Part shown: positions 1 to 6,312 of the stretch, in pieces | How the letters are laid out: the number at the start of each line of letters is the position of its first letter | Position numbering within the stretch: the first letter of the stretch is position 1 | Source: PR03 sp964353555 | GTDB taxonomy: Bacteria > Myxococcota_A > UBA9160 > PR03 | Assembly: GCA_964353555.1 (NCBI GenBank) | Contig: CAYGWM010000169.1 | Span: forward strand, 1-6,312 | Reading direction: 5' to 3' | DNA length: 6,312 nucleotides | Program-made: the position numbers and the translations under genes | The notes under the pieces: model-generated | Told to the model about the DNA's origin: nothing | Databases searched by the model: none | What the model saw: the letters and a program-made list of their open reading frames with translations, nothing else

Positions 1-874
1 GCCAGGGCTTGCGCCACTCGCGCGGATCGTAGTCCCAGCGCAGATCCTCCATCACTTTGTGGAGACGTCCGTTGCACAGGATTCCGTTTTCATTGGAGCC
101 GGTGCCGCCGGTCCACTTCGCTCCGAAGTTGACACCAAGTAGCGTGTCGCCGGCCCAGCCGATCGCGACGCCCCAGTTCCAGAACGAGCGATACGGCCAG
201 ATGCCGCGACCCCAATCCTGCACGGCGAAGCAGGTACGCGGATCGAGTGCGTAGCGGCGCTCGCCGGCGCGCACTTCGCCTGCACACGGGAGCGCCGCGT
301 GCTTCGAGTTGCACTGGAAGCGCGTCGGTGTCCACGGCACGACTACATTCAGGCTCTCGTGTCCCGGCGGCCGATGCACCGCGAACTCCGCGGCGATCGC
401 GGTGCCGTCGCCGGCGCGACCGCGGAAGCGCACCGCGAGGTCGTTACCGACGATCTGGTTGGTGTAGTCGATGCCGCTGCCCGCGAAGCCGACGCTCGCC
501 TCGACCTGCTCGGGCAACGCGATGCGCCCCGGCCGCCCGTACGACGCGCCGGCCCAGTGCGTGCCGTCGCGGAAGTCGGTCAGCGTGAAGGCGCAGAACG
601 ACGCCAGGTCGATGTCGGCGAGCGTCACCGAGAAGACGAATTCCGGGCCGATCCAGTTCCAGAAGTTCCAGCGCTTCTTGCGCGGCCAATGTCCCGAGAG
701 GTTGGCGCGGAAGAGCGGCTGGCGCGCGAAGCCGACTGCCGCGGGATTCAGCTGGCCGCGCGCGTCGCACAGATCGACCGGAGAAGTGATCTCACGCTCG
801 ACGTAGACCGGGTCGTCCATGCGGCGCGCGCCGGCGCGGTCGAGGATCGGGAGGTGATCGGGAAGAGGTGTCAC
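1..874 (-). CDS. DUF2804 domain-containing protein, 3' end cut by window edge
   Basis: Reading the minus strand in the frame whose last complete codon is at 4-2 gives 291 open codons. They look like the DUF2804 family, which has no established biochemical function. Family-like segments are EITSPVDLCDARGQLNPAAVG near residue 28, a Trp-rich RKKRWNFWNWIGPEF stretch near residue 70, and in the last 80 residues QDWGRGIWPYRSFWNWG, GVNFGAKWTGGTGSNENG and LCNGRLHKVMEDLRWDYDP. The family is usually somewhat over 300 residues, so only a short C-terminal part should be missing. I chose the GTG at 874 as start: an in-frame TGA lies at 892-890, and a GAGGA (891-887) sits 12 nt upstream. The ATG at 820 would also keep the conserved region but has no ribosome binding site. 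There is no signal peptide or membrane segment in the visible part. It is divergent from the hydrolase gene at 1049. The family call is firm; the function is unknown. Confidence 0.88.
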   Translation of the reverse strand, partial: MTPLPDHLPILDRAGARRMDDPVYVEREITSPVDLCDARGQLNPAAVGFARQPLFRANLSGHWPRKKRWNFWNWIGPEFVFSVTLADIDLASFCAFTLTDFRDGTHWAGASYGRPGRIALPEQVEASVGFAGSGIDYTNQIVGNDLAVRFRGRAGDGTAIAAEFAVHRPPGHESLNVVVPWTPTRFQCNSKHAALPCAGEVRAGERRYALDPRTCFAVQDWGRGIWPYRSFWNWGVAIGWAGDTLLGVNFGAKWTGGTGSNENGILCNGRLHKVMEDLRWDYDPREWRKPW

Positions 875-1037
875 GATTCGGTCCCGTCCTCAGCAGCGGC
901 GCGGAATGCGCTGAGCGCCAATGCTACTCAGTCCAGCTCCCAGCAGCACGATGTCGGTGTCGTGACCGAGGAGCGCTCCCGAGGCGCATCCCATGGCCAC
1001 CGCGCTTCGGATTCTGCATCGTGCCGCGAACCGAAGT

Positions 1038-1042
1038 GGAGG
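1038..1042 (+). promoter_or_regulatory. Ribosome binding site of the hydrolase gene
   Basis: GGAGG lies 6 nt upstream of the ATG at 1049. It fixes the start of a reading frame that is otherwise open for 250 codons further upstream. Confidence 0.85.
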
Positions 1043-1048
1043 CAGAGC

Positions 1049-1789
1049 ATGGAGATCACGACCGAGCGCGTTTCGATTCCCGTCGGCGGTGGCACGATGC
1101 CGGGTTACCTGGCCTGCCCCTCGACACCGGGCCCGCATCCCGCGGTGATCGTCTGGATGGAGATCTTCGGCGTGAACGCGCACATCCGCGACGTCACCGA
1201 GCGCGTCGCGAAGGAAGGCTACGTCGCGCTGGCGCCGAACTTCTTCCACCGCACCGCGCCGACCATCGAGGTCGGCTACGACGAAGCAGGCATGGCCGCG
1301 GGCATCAAGGAGATGGGCGCATTGCGCGCCGACCAGATGATCGCAGACGCGCAGGCCGCCGTGGCATTCCTTCGCGCACGCAAGGACGTGCGCGGCGATC
1401 GCATCGGCGCAATGGGCTTCTGCATCGGCGGCCACATGACGTATCTCACCGCGGCCGAAACCGACATCGTCGCAGCGGCCAGCTTTTACGGCGGTGGCAT
1501 CGCTGCGCCGCAGGGTCCCGGCGGCCAGCCGGCGCCGATCCAGCGCACCAATAAGATCCGCGGCCGCATGCTGTGTCTGTTCGGCGGCAAGGACCAGATG
1601 ATAGACGCGGCGCAGGTCGAGCAGATCCGCACGGCGCTAAGCGAGCACAGCGTGAAGCACGAGATCGTCGTCTACGACGCCGCCGACCATGGCTTCTTCT
1701 GCGATCAGCGCGCCACGTACCACGAGGCGTCGGCGAAGGACGCGTGGGAACGCGTGAAGCGGCTGTTTGCGGAGGAACTGAAGAAGTAG
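1049..1789 (+). CDS. Dienelactone hydrolase family protein (alpha/beta hydrolase)
   Basis: The product is a 246-residue cytosolic alpha/beta hydrolase of the dienelactone hydrolase (carboxymethylenebutenolidase) family, which opens lactones or esters through a cysteine nucleophile. Visible family marks are VIVWMEIFGVNAHIRDVTER (residues 33-52) with Glu38, which in this family interacts with the nucleophile; the nucleophile elbow GFCIGGH with Cys125; FGGKDQMI with Asp182; and DAADHGFFCD with His214. The Cys-Asp-His triad is therefore complete, and the length is normal. The reading frame is open much further upstream, to 299. The ATG at 1049 is the real start because homology begins there (MEITTERVSIPVGGG) and a GGAGG (1038-1042) lies 6 nt before it; the upstream extension is antisense to the DUF2804 gene. 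No chlorocatechol-pathway genes are nearby, so the substrate cannot be assigned. Many such proteins outside clc-type operons hydrolyse other esters. It converges on the LLM gene with a 36-bp gap. Confidence 0.95.
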   Translation: MEITTERVSIPVGGGTMPGYLACPSTPGPHPAVIVWMEIFGVNAHIRDVTERVAKEGYVALAPNFFHRTAPTIEVGYDEAGMAAGIKEMGALRADQMIADAQAAVAFLRARKDVRGDRIGAMGFCIGGHMTYLTAAETDIVAAASFYGGGIAAPQGPGGQPAPIQRTNKIRGRMLCLFGGKDQMIDAAQVEQIRTALSEHSVKHEIVVYDAADHGFFCDQRATYHEASAKDAWERVKRLFAEELKK

Positions 1790-1825
1790 CCGAGGACGCT
1801 GCCGAGCGACGCGGCGCCGGATCGT

Positions 1826-2662
1826 TTACGCGACGAAGCGCGCGTAGGCATCGAGAAGCGGCAGCACTTCGTCGCGCGGCGCCGAAGGCAGCCGCAACAC
1901 GGCTTCGGTGACACCCGTGGCGGCGTAGTAGTCGAGTTTTTCGCGGCTCGGCACGACGCCCATCGGCACCACGTGCAGCGCCGACGGATCGCGTCCCTGT
2001 GCTTCGAAGGCCGCGCGCAGCTCGGGCAGCGCTTCGCGCATGCCGGCGCCGCCGATCGGGATCCAGCCATCGCCGAACTCGGCGATGTGCGCGAACAGCT
2101 TCGGTCCCGCGACGCCACCGATCAGCACCGGCGGTCGCGGCTGCTGCACCGGCTTGGGCCACTGCCAGCTCGCCTCGAAGCGAACGTGCTCACCCTGAAA
2201 CGACGCCACCTCGTTCGCCCACAGCGCTTCCATCGCGAGCATCACCTCGCGCACGCGCGCGCGGCGCCGCTTGGCGTCGATGCCGTGGTCTTCCATTTCT
2301 TCGACATTCCAGCCATAGCCGATGCCGACTACCGCGCGACCGCCGGAGAGCCAGTCGAGCGTCGCGATCTGCTTCGCGAGCGCAATCGCGTCGTGCTGCG
2401 CAACCAGCGCGATGCCGGTGCCGAGCCGAATCTTCGAGGTCACAGCAGACGCCGCGCCGAGCGCGACCCACGGATCGAGCGTGCGCTTGTATTCCTCGGC
2501 GAGCACCGCGTCGCCAGTGGGCGGCGGTGTGCGACGGCTCACCGGGATGTGCGTGTGTTCGGGGACGTACAGAGAATGGTAGCCGCGCGCCTCGGCCTCG
2601 AACGCGACATCGGCGGGGCGCATCGATCGATCCGTCGCGAAGATCGTCACGCCGAGCTTCAT
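1826..2662 (-). CDS. LLM-class F420-dependent oxidoreductase (TIGR03619-like)
   Basis: The product is a 278-residue protein of the bacterial luciferase-like monooxygenase superfamily, most like the F420-dependent TIGR03619 group. It should form a TIM barrel binding F420 or, less likely, FMN. Visible marks are MKLGVTIFATDRSMRPADVAFEAEARGY at the N-terminus, the YVPEHTHIP strand (residues 32-40), SKIRLGTGIALVAQHDAIALAKQIATLD (76-103), LSGGRAVVGIGYGWNVEEMEDHG (105-127), and PPVLIGGVAGPKLFAHIAEFGDGWIPIGG (177-205). Length is normal for the subgroup. I chose the ATG at 2662 over an in-frame ATG at 2701: GAGGAGG (2676-2670) lies 7 nt upstream and homology starts at MKLG. The gene is divergent from the IOR at 2734 and shares a 71-bp control region with it. 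The family is clear; the substrate and the cofactor (F420 versus flavin) are inferences from family membership. Confidence 0.94.
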   Translation of the reverse strand: MKLGVTIFATDRSMRPADVAFEAEARGYHSLYVPEHTHIPVSRRTPPPTGDAVLAEEYKRTLDPWVALGAASAVTSKIRLGTGIALVAQHDAIALAKQIATLDWLSGGRAVVGIGYGWNVEEMEDHGIDAKRRRARVREVMLAMEALWANEVASFQGEHVRFEASWQWPKPVQQPRPPVLIGGVAGPKLFAHIAEFGDGWIPIGGAGMREALPELRAAFEAQGRDPSALHVVPMGVVPSREKLDYYAATGVTEAVLRLPSAPRDEVLPLLDAYARFVA

Positions 2663-2669
2663 CTTGCTG

Positions 2670-2676
2670 CCTCCTC
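2670..2676 (-). promoter_or_regulatory. Ribosome binding site of the LLM oxidoreductase gene
   Basis: On the minus strand GAGGAGG stands 7 nt before the ATG at 2662. It rules out the upstream in-frame ATG at 2701, which would place the start beyond the shared operator. Confidence 0.85.
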
Positions 2677-2691
2677 TTCCGTTTCCCGAAT

Positions 2692-2709
2692 ACTGAAACA
2701 CGTTACAGT
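2692..2709. promoter_or_regulatory. Operator-like dyad, TetR-family (KstR-like) pattern
   Basis: The 18 bp read ACTGaAACacGTTaCAGT, a two-fold symmetric site with 14 of 18 positions symmetric. Positions 2694-2707 fit TNNAACNNGTTNNA, the consensus known for KstR, the TetR-family repressor of cholesterol catabolism in mycobacteria. The site ends 24 bp before the IOR start and begins 29 bp after the LLM start, a good place to repress both genes. No regulator gene is in the window, so the cognate protein is unknown, and relatedness to KstR itself is not implied. Confidence 0.55.
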
Positions 2710-2733
2710 TTGCTTCGAACCCGCGCTGGAGCG

Positions 2734-5700
2734 ATGGTGGCCGTTTCTTCGTACAAGCTCGACGATCGCTACACGCAGGCGTCGGGGCGCGTCTACCTGA
2801 CGGGCGTGCAAGCGCTGGTGCGACTGCCGCTCGAACAGCGCCGACGCGATGCGGCCGCCGGGCTGCACACAGCAGGATTCATCTCGGGCTATCGCGGCTC
2901 GCCGCTCGGCACCTACGACATGGGACTCTGGCAGGCGCGCGAGCAGCTCGCCGCGCACCACGTCCGCTTCGAGCCCGGCGTCAACGAAGACCTCGCCGCG
3001 ACGGCCGTCTGGGGCTCGCAGCAGGCGACGCTGCACGCCAGCGCGCGCTACGACGGCGTCTTCGGCATCTGGTATGGCAAGGGGCCTGGTGTCGATCGCT
3101 CTTGCGACGCGTTGAAGCACGCGAACTACGCCGGCACCGCAGCGCGCGGCGGCGTGCTCGCACTGTGCGGCGACGATCCGGCGGCTCGCTCGTCGTCGAT
3201 CGCGCACCAGAGCGAACCCGCGCTGATCCACTGCGCAATTCCGGTCTTCAATCCGTCGAGCGTGCAGGAATACCTCGACCTCGGGCTCTTCGGCTTCGCT
3301 CTGTCGCGGTACGCGGGCCTCTGGATCGCAATGAAGTGTCTCACCGACACGGTCGACAGCGCGCGCTCGGTCGACGTCGGACCGCAGCGCGTGCAGATCG
3401 CGACGCCGAACGACTTCGAGATGCCGCCCGGCGGGCTCGCGATCCGCTGGGGCAATCTGCCGCTCGACGTCGAGCGTCGCGTGTACCAGCAGCGGCTGCC
3501 GGCCGCGCAGGCGTTCGTGCGCGCCAATGGTCTCGACCGCGTCGCATTCGGAGCGAGCGCCAAGCGCCGCCTCGGCATCGTCACCGCGGGCAAGGGCTAC
3601 CTCGACGTGCGTCAGGCGCTCGATGATCTCGGCATCGACGAGCATCGCGCCGCCGAGATTGGACTCTCGGTCTACAAGGTCGCGATGGTCTGGCCGCTCG
3701 AGCCCGAGGGCGCGCGCCGCTTTTGTGCTGGACTCGAAGACGTGCTGGTGATCGAAGAGAAGCGCGCACTGCTGGAAGAGCAGTTGGCGCGCATCCTCTA
3801 CAACCTGCCCGACCGGCCGCGGCTGCTCGGCAAGCACGACGAACGCGGCGCACCGCTGGTGCCGTCAGAAGGCGAACTCGCCCCCGGAACGGTCGCCGAG
3901 ATCCTGCGGCGCTGGCTCGAATGTCGCGTGCCCGATTTGGCGGCGACGTTGCCGCCGCGCTCGCCCGACGCGATCGCAGCAGCGGGCGGCTTGATGCGGC
4001 TCCCGAGCTTCTGCTCGGGCTGCCCCCACAATGTGTCGACGGTGGTCCCGGAAGGTTCGATCGCGCTCGGGGGCATCGGCTGTCACGGCATGGCGGTATG
4101 GTTGCCCGAGCGGCGCACGCTCGCGGTGACACAGATGGGCGGCGAAGGCGCCAACTGGATCGGGCAGGCGCCGTTCGTCGATACCAAACACATCTTCCAG
4201 AACATCGGCGATGGCACCTACTTCCACTCGGGATTGCTCGCGATCCGCGCGGCCGTCGCCGCCAAGTACGTGAACATCACCTACAAGATCTTGCTGAACG
4301 GCGCGGTCGCGATGACCGGCGGCCAGCCGATCGAAGGCGAGCCGGCGCTCGACGGTGCGGTGACGGTCCCTGAAGTCGCACGCCAACTCGATGCCGAGGG
4401 CGTGCGCCGGATCGCGGTCGTCTCCGATGCGCCTGACAAATACGGTGCCGAGTCGCGCTTCCCGCCCGGCATCACGTTTCATCATCGCGACGAACTCGAC
4501 CGCGTGCAGCGCGCGCTTCGCGATTTCGAGGGCGTCTCGGCGATCATCTACGACCAGAGCTGCGCCGCCGAAGCGCGTAGGCTGCGCAAGCAGGGTGCGC
4601 TCGTCGAGCCGGACCGGCGCGTCGTGATCAACGAACTGGTCTGCGAGGGCTGCGGCGATTGTTCGGTGCAGAGCAACTGCATCTCGATCGAACCGATCGA
4701 GACTGCGTTCGGCCGCAAGCGCCGCATCAACCAGTCGTCGTGCAACAAGGACTACTCCTGTCTCAACGGCTATTGCCCGAGCTTCGTGACGATCGTCGGT
4801 GGAACGTTGCGAAAAGCCAGCGGCGCGGCGCTCGATTCCGGCGGCGACGATCTCTTTGCCGCGTTGCCAGAGCCGGCGCAGGCGGATCTCGCGCGTCCGT
4901 GGAATGTGCTCGTCACCGGGATCGGCGGCAGCGGCGTCGTGACGGTGGGCGCGCTGATTGGGATGGCCGCGCATCTCGAAGGCAAGGGCGCGTCGGTGCT
5001 CGACGTCACCGGCCTCGCGCAGAAGAACGGACCGGTGACGAGCCACGTGCGTGTCGCGCGGAAGCCCGAAGATCTGTTTGCAACGCGCATCGCCGCGGGC
5101 GGCTCGGATCTCGTGCTCGGCTCCGACATCGTCGTGACGGCGGGCGCGGAGTCGCTGCTGCGAATGGGCAACGGGCGCACGACGGCGGTCGTGAACCGCC
5201 ACGTCGCGCCGACCGCGGAGTTCGCGCTGCGCCCGGACCTCGACCTGTCGCCGGACGGGATGGAGCGATCGATTCGCGCCGTCGCCGGCGACGGCGCTTG
5301 CCACTTCCTCGACGCGACCGAACTCGCGACCGCGCTGCTCGGCGACGCGATCGGCACGAACCTGTTGCTGGTCGGCTATGCGCTGCAGCGAGGCCTGTTG
5401 CCGGTGTCGCTCGCCGCGCTGCTGCGCGCGATCGAGCTGAACGGACGCGCGGTCGCGATGAACAAGCGCGCGCTGTCGTGGGGCCGGCTCGCCGCGGTCG
5501 ATCGCGAAGCGGTGGAACGCGCGGCGCGCCCGTCGCTTCGCAGTGACGCCGCGCAAGCGCCGCCGTCACTCGACGAACTCGTTGCGAAGCGTGTCGCGTT
5601 CCTCACCGATTACCAGAACGCGGCCTACGCGGAGCGCTATCGAACGCTCGTGTTGGCCGTCGCGACCCGCGAACGCGAGCGTTGTGGGGCAGGCGCGATG

Positions 5701-6252
5701 CCGCTCGCGGAAGCGGTCGCGCGCTACGCGTTCAAGCTGTTCGCCTACAAGGACGAGTACGAGGTCGCGAGGCTGTGGACCGATGGCTCATTCCGCGCGC
5801 AGCTGGGTCGCGAATTCGAATCGTGGCAGCGCATCGAGTTGCATCTGGCGCCGCAGCTGCTGAATCCGCGCGATCCCGACACCGGTCGCGCGAAGAAGCG
5901 AATTCTCGGGCCGTGGGTGTTCGCTGGATTGCGCGTGATGGCGGCGTTCAAGTGGGTGCGCGGCACGCCCTTCGATCCGTTCGGCTGGACCACGCATCGC
6001 CGGCGCGAGCGCGCGCTCGTTGCCGAATACGACGCGACGCTCGCGACGCTGCTCGCAGGCCTCGCGCCCGACAACCGCGATCTCGCCGTCGAGATCGCGA
6101 GTCTGCCCGAAGCGATCCGCGGCTACGACCTGGTGAAAGACAAGCACCTGGCCGATGTCGAGACCAAGCATCGGGAGCTGCTCGAAGCCTTCCGACTGCG
6201 ATCCGCGGTTCCGGAAGGGGACGTTGGTTGCGTGAGTTGCGTCGCGAAGTGA
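2734..6252 (+). CDS. Single-chain indolepyruvate:ferredoxin oxidoreductase family protein with DUF6537
   Basis: The product is a 1172-residue fused 2-oxoacid:ferredoxin oxidoreductase. The family oxidatively decarboxylates aryl or branched 2-oxoacids with CoA, giving acyl-CoA, CO2 and reduced ferredoxin. In order: an N-terminal TPP pyrimidine domain (GFISGYRGSPLG about 48-59, probable catalytic Glu85 in NEDLAATAVWGSQ, YGKGPGVDR from 114); a middle domain with TAGKGY (284-289) and VIEEKR (339-344); a TPP/Mg domain about 420-620 with FCSGCPHN (426-433), GIGCHGM, GGEGANW (469-475), IGDGTYFHSG (491-500) and NGAVAMTGGQ (522-531); an Fe-S segment with Cys637, 640, 643, 649, 670, 676, 681 and possibly Cys610; a gamma domain from about 723 (GIGGSGVVT at 729, then AQKNGPVTSHVR); and C-terminal DUF6537 about 945-1150. 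The length is normal for the one-chain family. The start is ATG 2734 (MVAVSSYKL) or GTG 2737; GGAG at 2728-2731 is nearer the ideal distance for the GTG. The frame is open upstream to 1999, but that part is arginine-rich antisense of the LLM gene. The last ten or so codons lie in the inverted repeat. The exact 2-oxoacid is unknown. Confidence 0.96.
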   Translation: MVAVSSYKLDDRYTQASGRVYLTGVQALVRLPLEQRRRDAAAGLHTAGFISGYRGSPLGTYDMGLWQAREQLAAHHVRFEPGVNEDLAATAVWGSQQATLHASARYDGVFGIWYGKGPGVDRSCDALKHANYAGTAARGGVLALCGDDPAARSSSIAHQSEPALIHCAIPVFNPSSVQEYLDLGLFGFALSRYAGLWIAMKCLTDTVDSARSVDVGPQRVQIATPNDFEMPPGGLAIRWGNLPLDVERRVYQQRLPAAQAFVRANGLDRVAFGASAKRRLGIVTAGKGYLDVRQALDDLGIDEHRAAEIGLSVYKVAMVWPLEPEGARRFCAGLEDVLVIEEKRALLEEQLARILYNLPDRPRLLGKHDERGAPLVPSEGELAPGTVAEILRRWLECRVPDLAATLPPRSPDAIAAAGGLMRLPSFCSGCPHNVSTVVPEGSIALGGIGCHGMAVWLPERRTLAVTQMGGEGANWIGQAPFVDTKHIFQNIGDGTYFHSGLLAIRAAVAAKYVNITYKILLNGAVAMTGGQPIEGEPALDGAVTVPEVARQLDAEGVRRIAVVSDAPDKYGAESRFPPGITFHHRDELDRVQRALRDFEGVSAIIYDQSCAAEARRLRKQGALVEPDRRVVINELVCEGCGDCSVQSNCISIEPIETAFGRKRRINQSSCNKDYSCLNGYCPSFVTIVGGTLRKASGAALDSGGDDLFAALPEPAQADLARPWNVLVTGIGGSGVVTVGALIGMAAHLEGKGASVLDVTGLAQKNGPVTSHVRVARKPEDLFATRIAAGGSDLVLGSDIVVTAGAESLLRMGNGRTTAVVNRHVAPTAEFALRPDLDLSPDGMERSIRAVAGDGACHFLDATELATALLGDAIGTNLLLVGYALQRGLLPVSLAALLRAIELNGRAVAMNKRALSWGRLAAVDREAVERAARPSLRSDAAQAPPSLDELVAKRVAFLTDYQNAAYAERYRTLVLAVATRERERCGAGAMPLAEAVARYAFKLFAYKDEYEVARLWTDGSFRAQLGREFESWQRIELHLAPQLLNPRDPDTGRAKKRILGPWVFAGLRVMAAFKWVRGTPFDPFGWTTHRRRERALVAEYDATLATLLAGLAPDNRDLAVEIASLPEAIRGYDLVKDKHLADVETKHRELLEAFRLRSAVPEGDVGCVSCVAK

Positions 6253-6307
6253 CTTACCCGACGAGGCGAAGGCTATCCGCGACGCAACTCACGCAACCAA
6301 CGTCCCC
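6217..6307. repeat. Perfect 30-bp inverted repeat with 31-bp centre (REPIN/MITE-like)
   Basis: The left arm at 6217-6246 starts GGGGACGTTGGTTGCGTGAG. It is the exact reverse complement of the right arm at 6278-6307, which ends in CCCC. Pairing stops sharply at both ends: 6216/6308 and 6247/6277 do not match. Each arm also holds GTTGCGT twice, 9 bp apart. The left arm and the start of the centre encode the last eleven IOR residues (GDVGCVSCVAK) and its TGA. No target-site duplication fits the visible flanks (6212-6216 against 6308-6312). The 91-bp size, paired arms and GGGGAC ends resemble REP doublets mobilised by REP-associated tyrosine transposases (Y1_Tnp), or a MITE. A transcript could form a very long hairpin, but no U-tract is visible, and the 31-nt loop is unlike an ordinary intrinsic terminator. 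The repeat is certain; its class is inferred. Confidence 0.9.
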
Positions 6308-6312
6308 GCTCA

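Larger units (their letters stand above)
2663..2733. promoter_or_regulatory. Shared divergent promoter region, LLM gene / IOR gene
   Basis: This 71-bp spacer separates the starts of two divergent genes, so their promoters must overlap or sit back to back. It is visibly more A/T-rich in its middle than the flanking genes. I cannot assign -35/-10 boxes with confidence. TACAGT at 2704-2709 is a possible -10 for the plus-strand gene and overlaps the operator-like dyad. Confidence 0.6.

Noticed and set aside
970..979. The 10-bp palindrome GGAGCGCTCC in the hydrolase/DUF2804 spacer as an operator
   Set aside because: It is short, GC-only symmetry common in this base composition, and it does not extend beyond 10 bp. 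There is no supporting promoter element.
299..1048. A 250-codon in-frame N-terminal extension of the hydrolase
   Set aside because: It is antisense to the DUF2804 gene over most of its length and has no family homology. A strong GGAGG sits directly before the ATG at 1049.
1790..1825. A bidirectional terminator between the convergent hydrolase and LLM genes
   Set aside because: Only a short CGGCGCCG palindrome (1812-1819) is present, with no adequate stem and no T-run, so I do not call one.
1999..2733. A 245-codon N-terminal extension of the IOR frame
   Set aside because: It is arginine- and serine-rich, typical of the antisense of a GC-rich gene, and lies over the LLM gene. Homology to IORs begins just after 2734.
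3865..5556. A 563-codon minus-strand open frame inside the IOR gene
   Set aside because: Its composition is low-complexity Arg/Ala/Asp with no domain. It is the expected shadow of a high-GC gene whose plus frame shows clear conserved motifs throughout.
6212..6312. Target-site duplication flanking the 30-bp inverted repeat
   Set aside because: The visible right flank GCTCA does not occur in the left flank, and direct 2-, 3- and 4-bp comparisons also fail. A classical cut-and-paste duplication is not supported.

Overview
This is a GC-rich (roughly two-thirds G+C), densely coded bacterial window with four recognisable protein genes. No rRNA, tRNA, CRISPR array or full-length insertion sequence is visible. 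The gene set points to a high-GC, metabolically versatile bacterium that probably makes coenzyme F420: a single-chain indolepyruvate:ferredoxin oxidoreductase (IOR) with a C-terminal DUF6537 domain, an F420-type luciferase-like oxidoreductase, a dienelactone-hydrolase-family enzyme and a DUF2804 protein. Proteobacteria or an F420-bearing relative such as Binatota would fit, but the sequence alone does not decide the phylum.

Layout. (1) Positions 1-874, minus strand: the 5' 291 codons of a DUF2804 gene that runs off the left edge. (2) Positions 875-1048: divergent spacer with no clear promoter; a possible 34-codon reading frame ends just before the DUF2804 start. (3) Positions 1049-1789, plus: dienelactone hydrolase family protein with an intact Cys-Asp-His triad. 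(4) Positions 1826-2662, minus: LLM-class F420-dependent oxidoreductase, convergent with gene 3 across only 36 bp. (5) Positions 2663-2733: short divergent control region holding an 18-bp dyad that fits the TetR-family (KstR-like) pattern TNNAACNNGTTNNA, almost midway between the two starts. (6) Positions 2734-6252, plus: the 1172-residue IOR. (7) Positions 6217-6307: a perfect 30-bp inverted repeat with a 31-bp centre, whose left arm is inside the last codons of the IOR gene.

How the parts may work together. The LLM oxidoreductase and the IOR are divergently transcribed from one compact control region and could be co-regulated by a TetR-type repressor, as is common for catabolic genes that make or use acyl-CoA. 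The IOR would convert an aryl or branched 2-oxoacid to an acyl-CoA with reduction of ferredoxin. The hydrolase and DUF2804 genes form a separate divergent pair with no demonstrated link to the IOR. The two most unusual items are the operator-like dyad and the long inverted repeat, which appears to supply the C-terminus and stop codon of the IOR and resembles a REPIN/MITE-type element.
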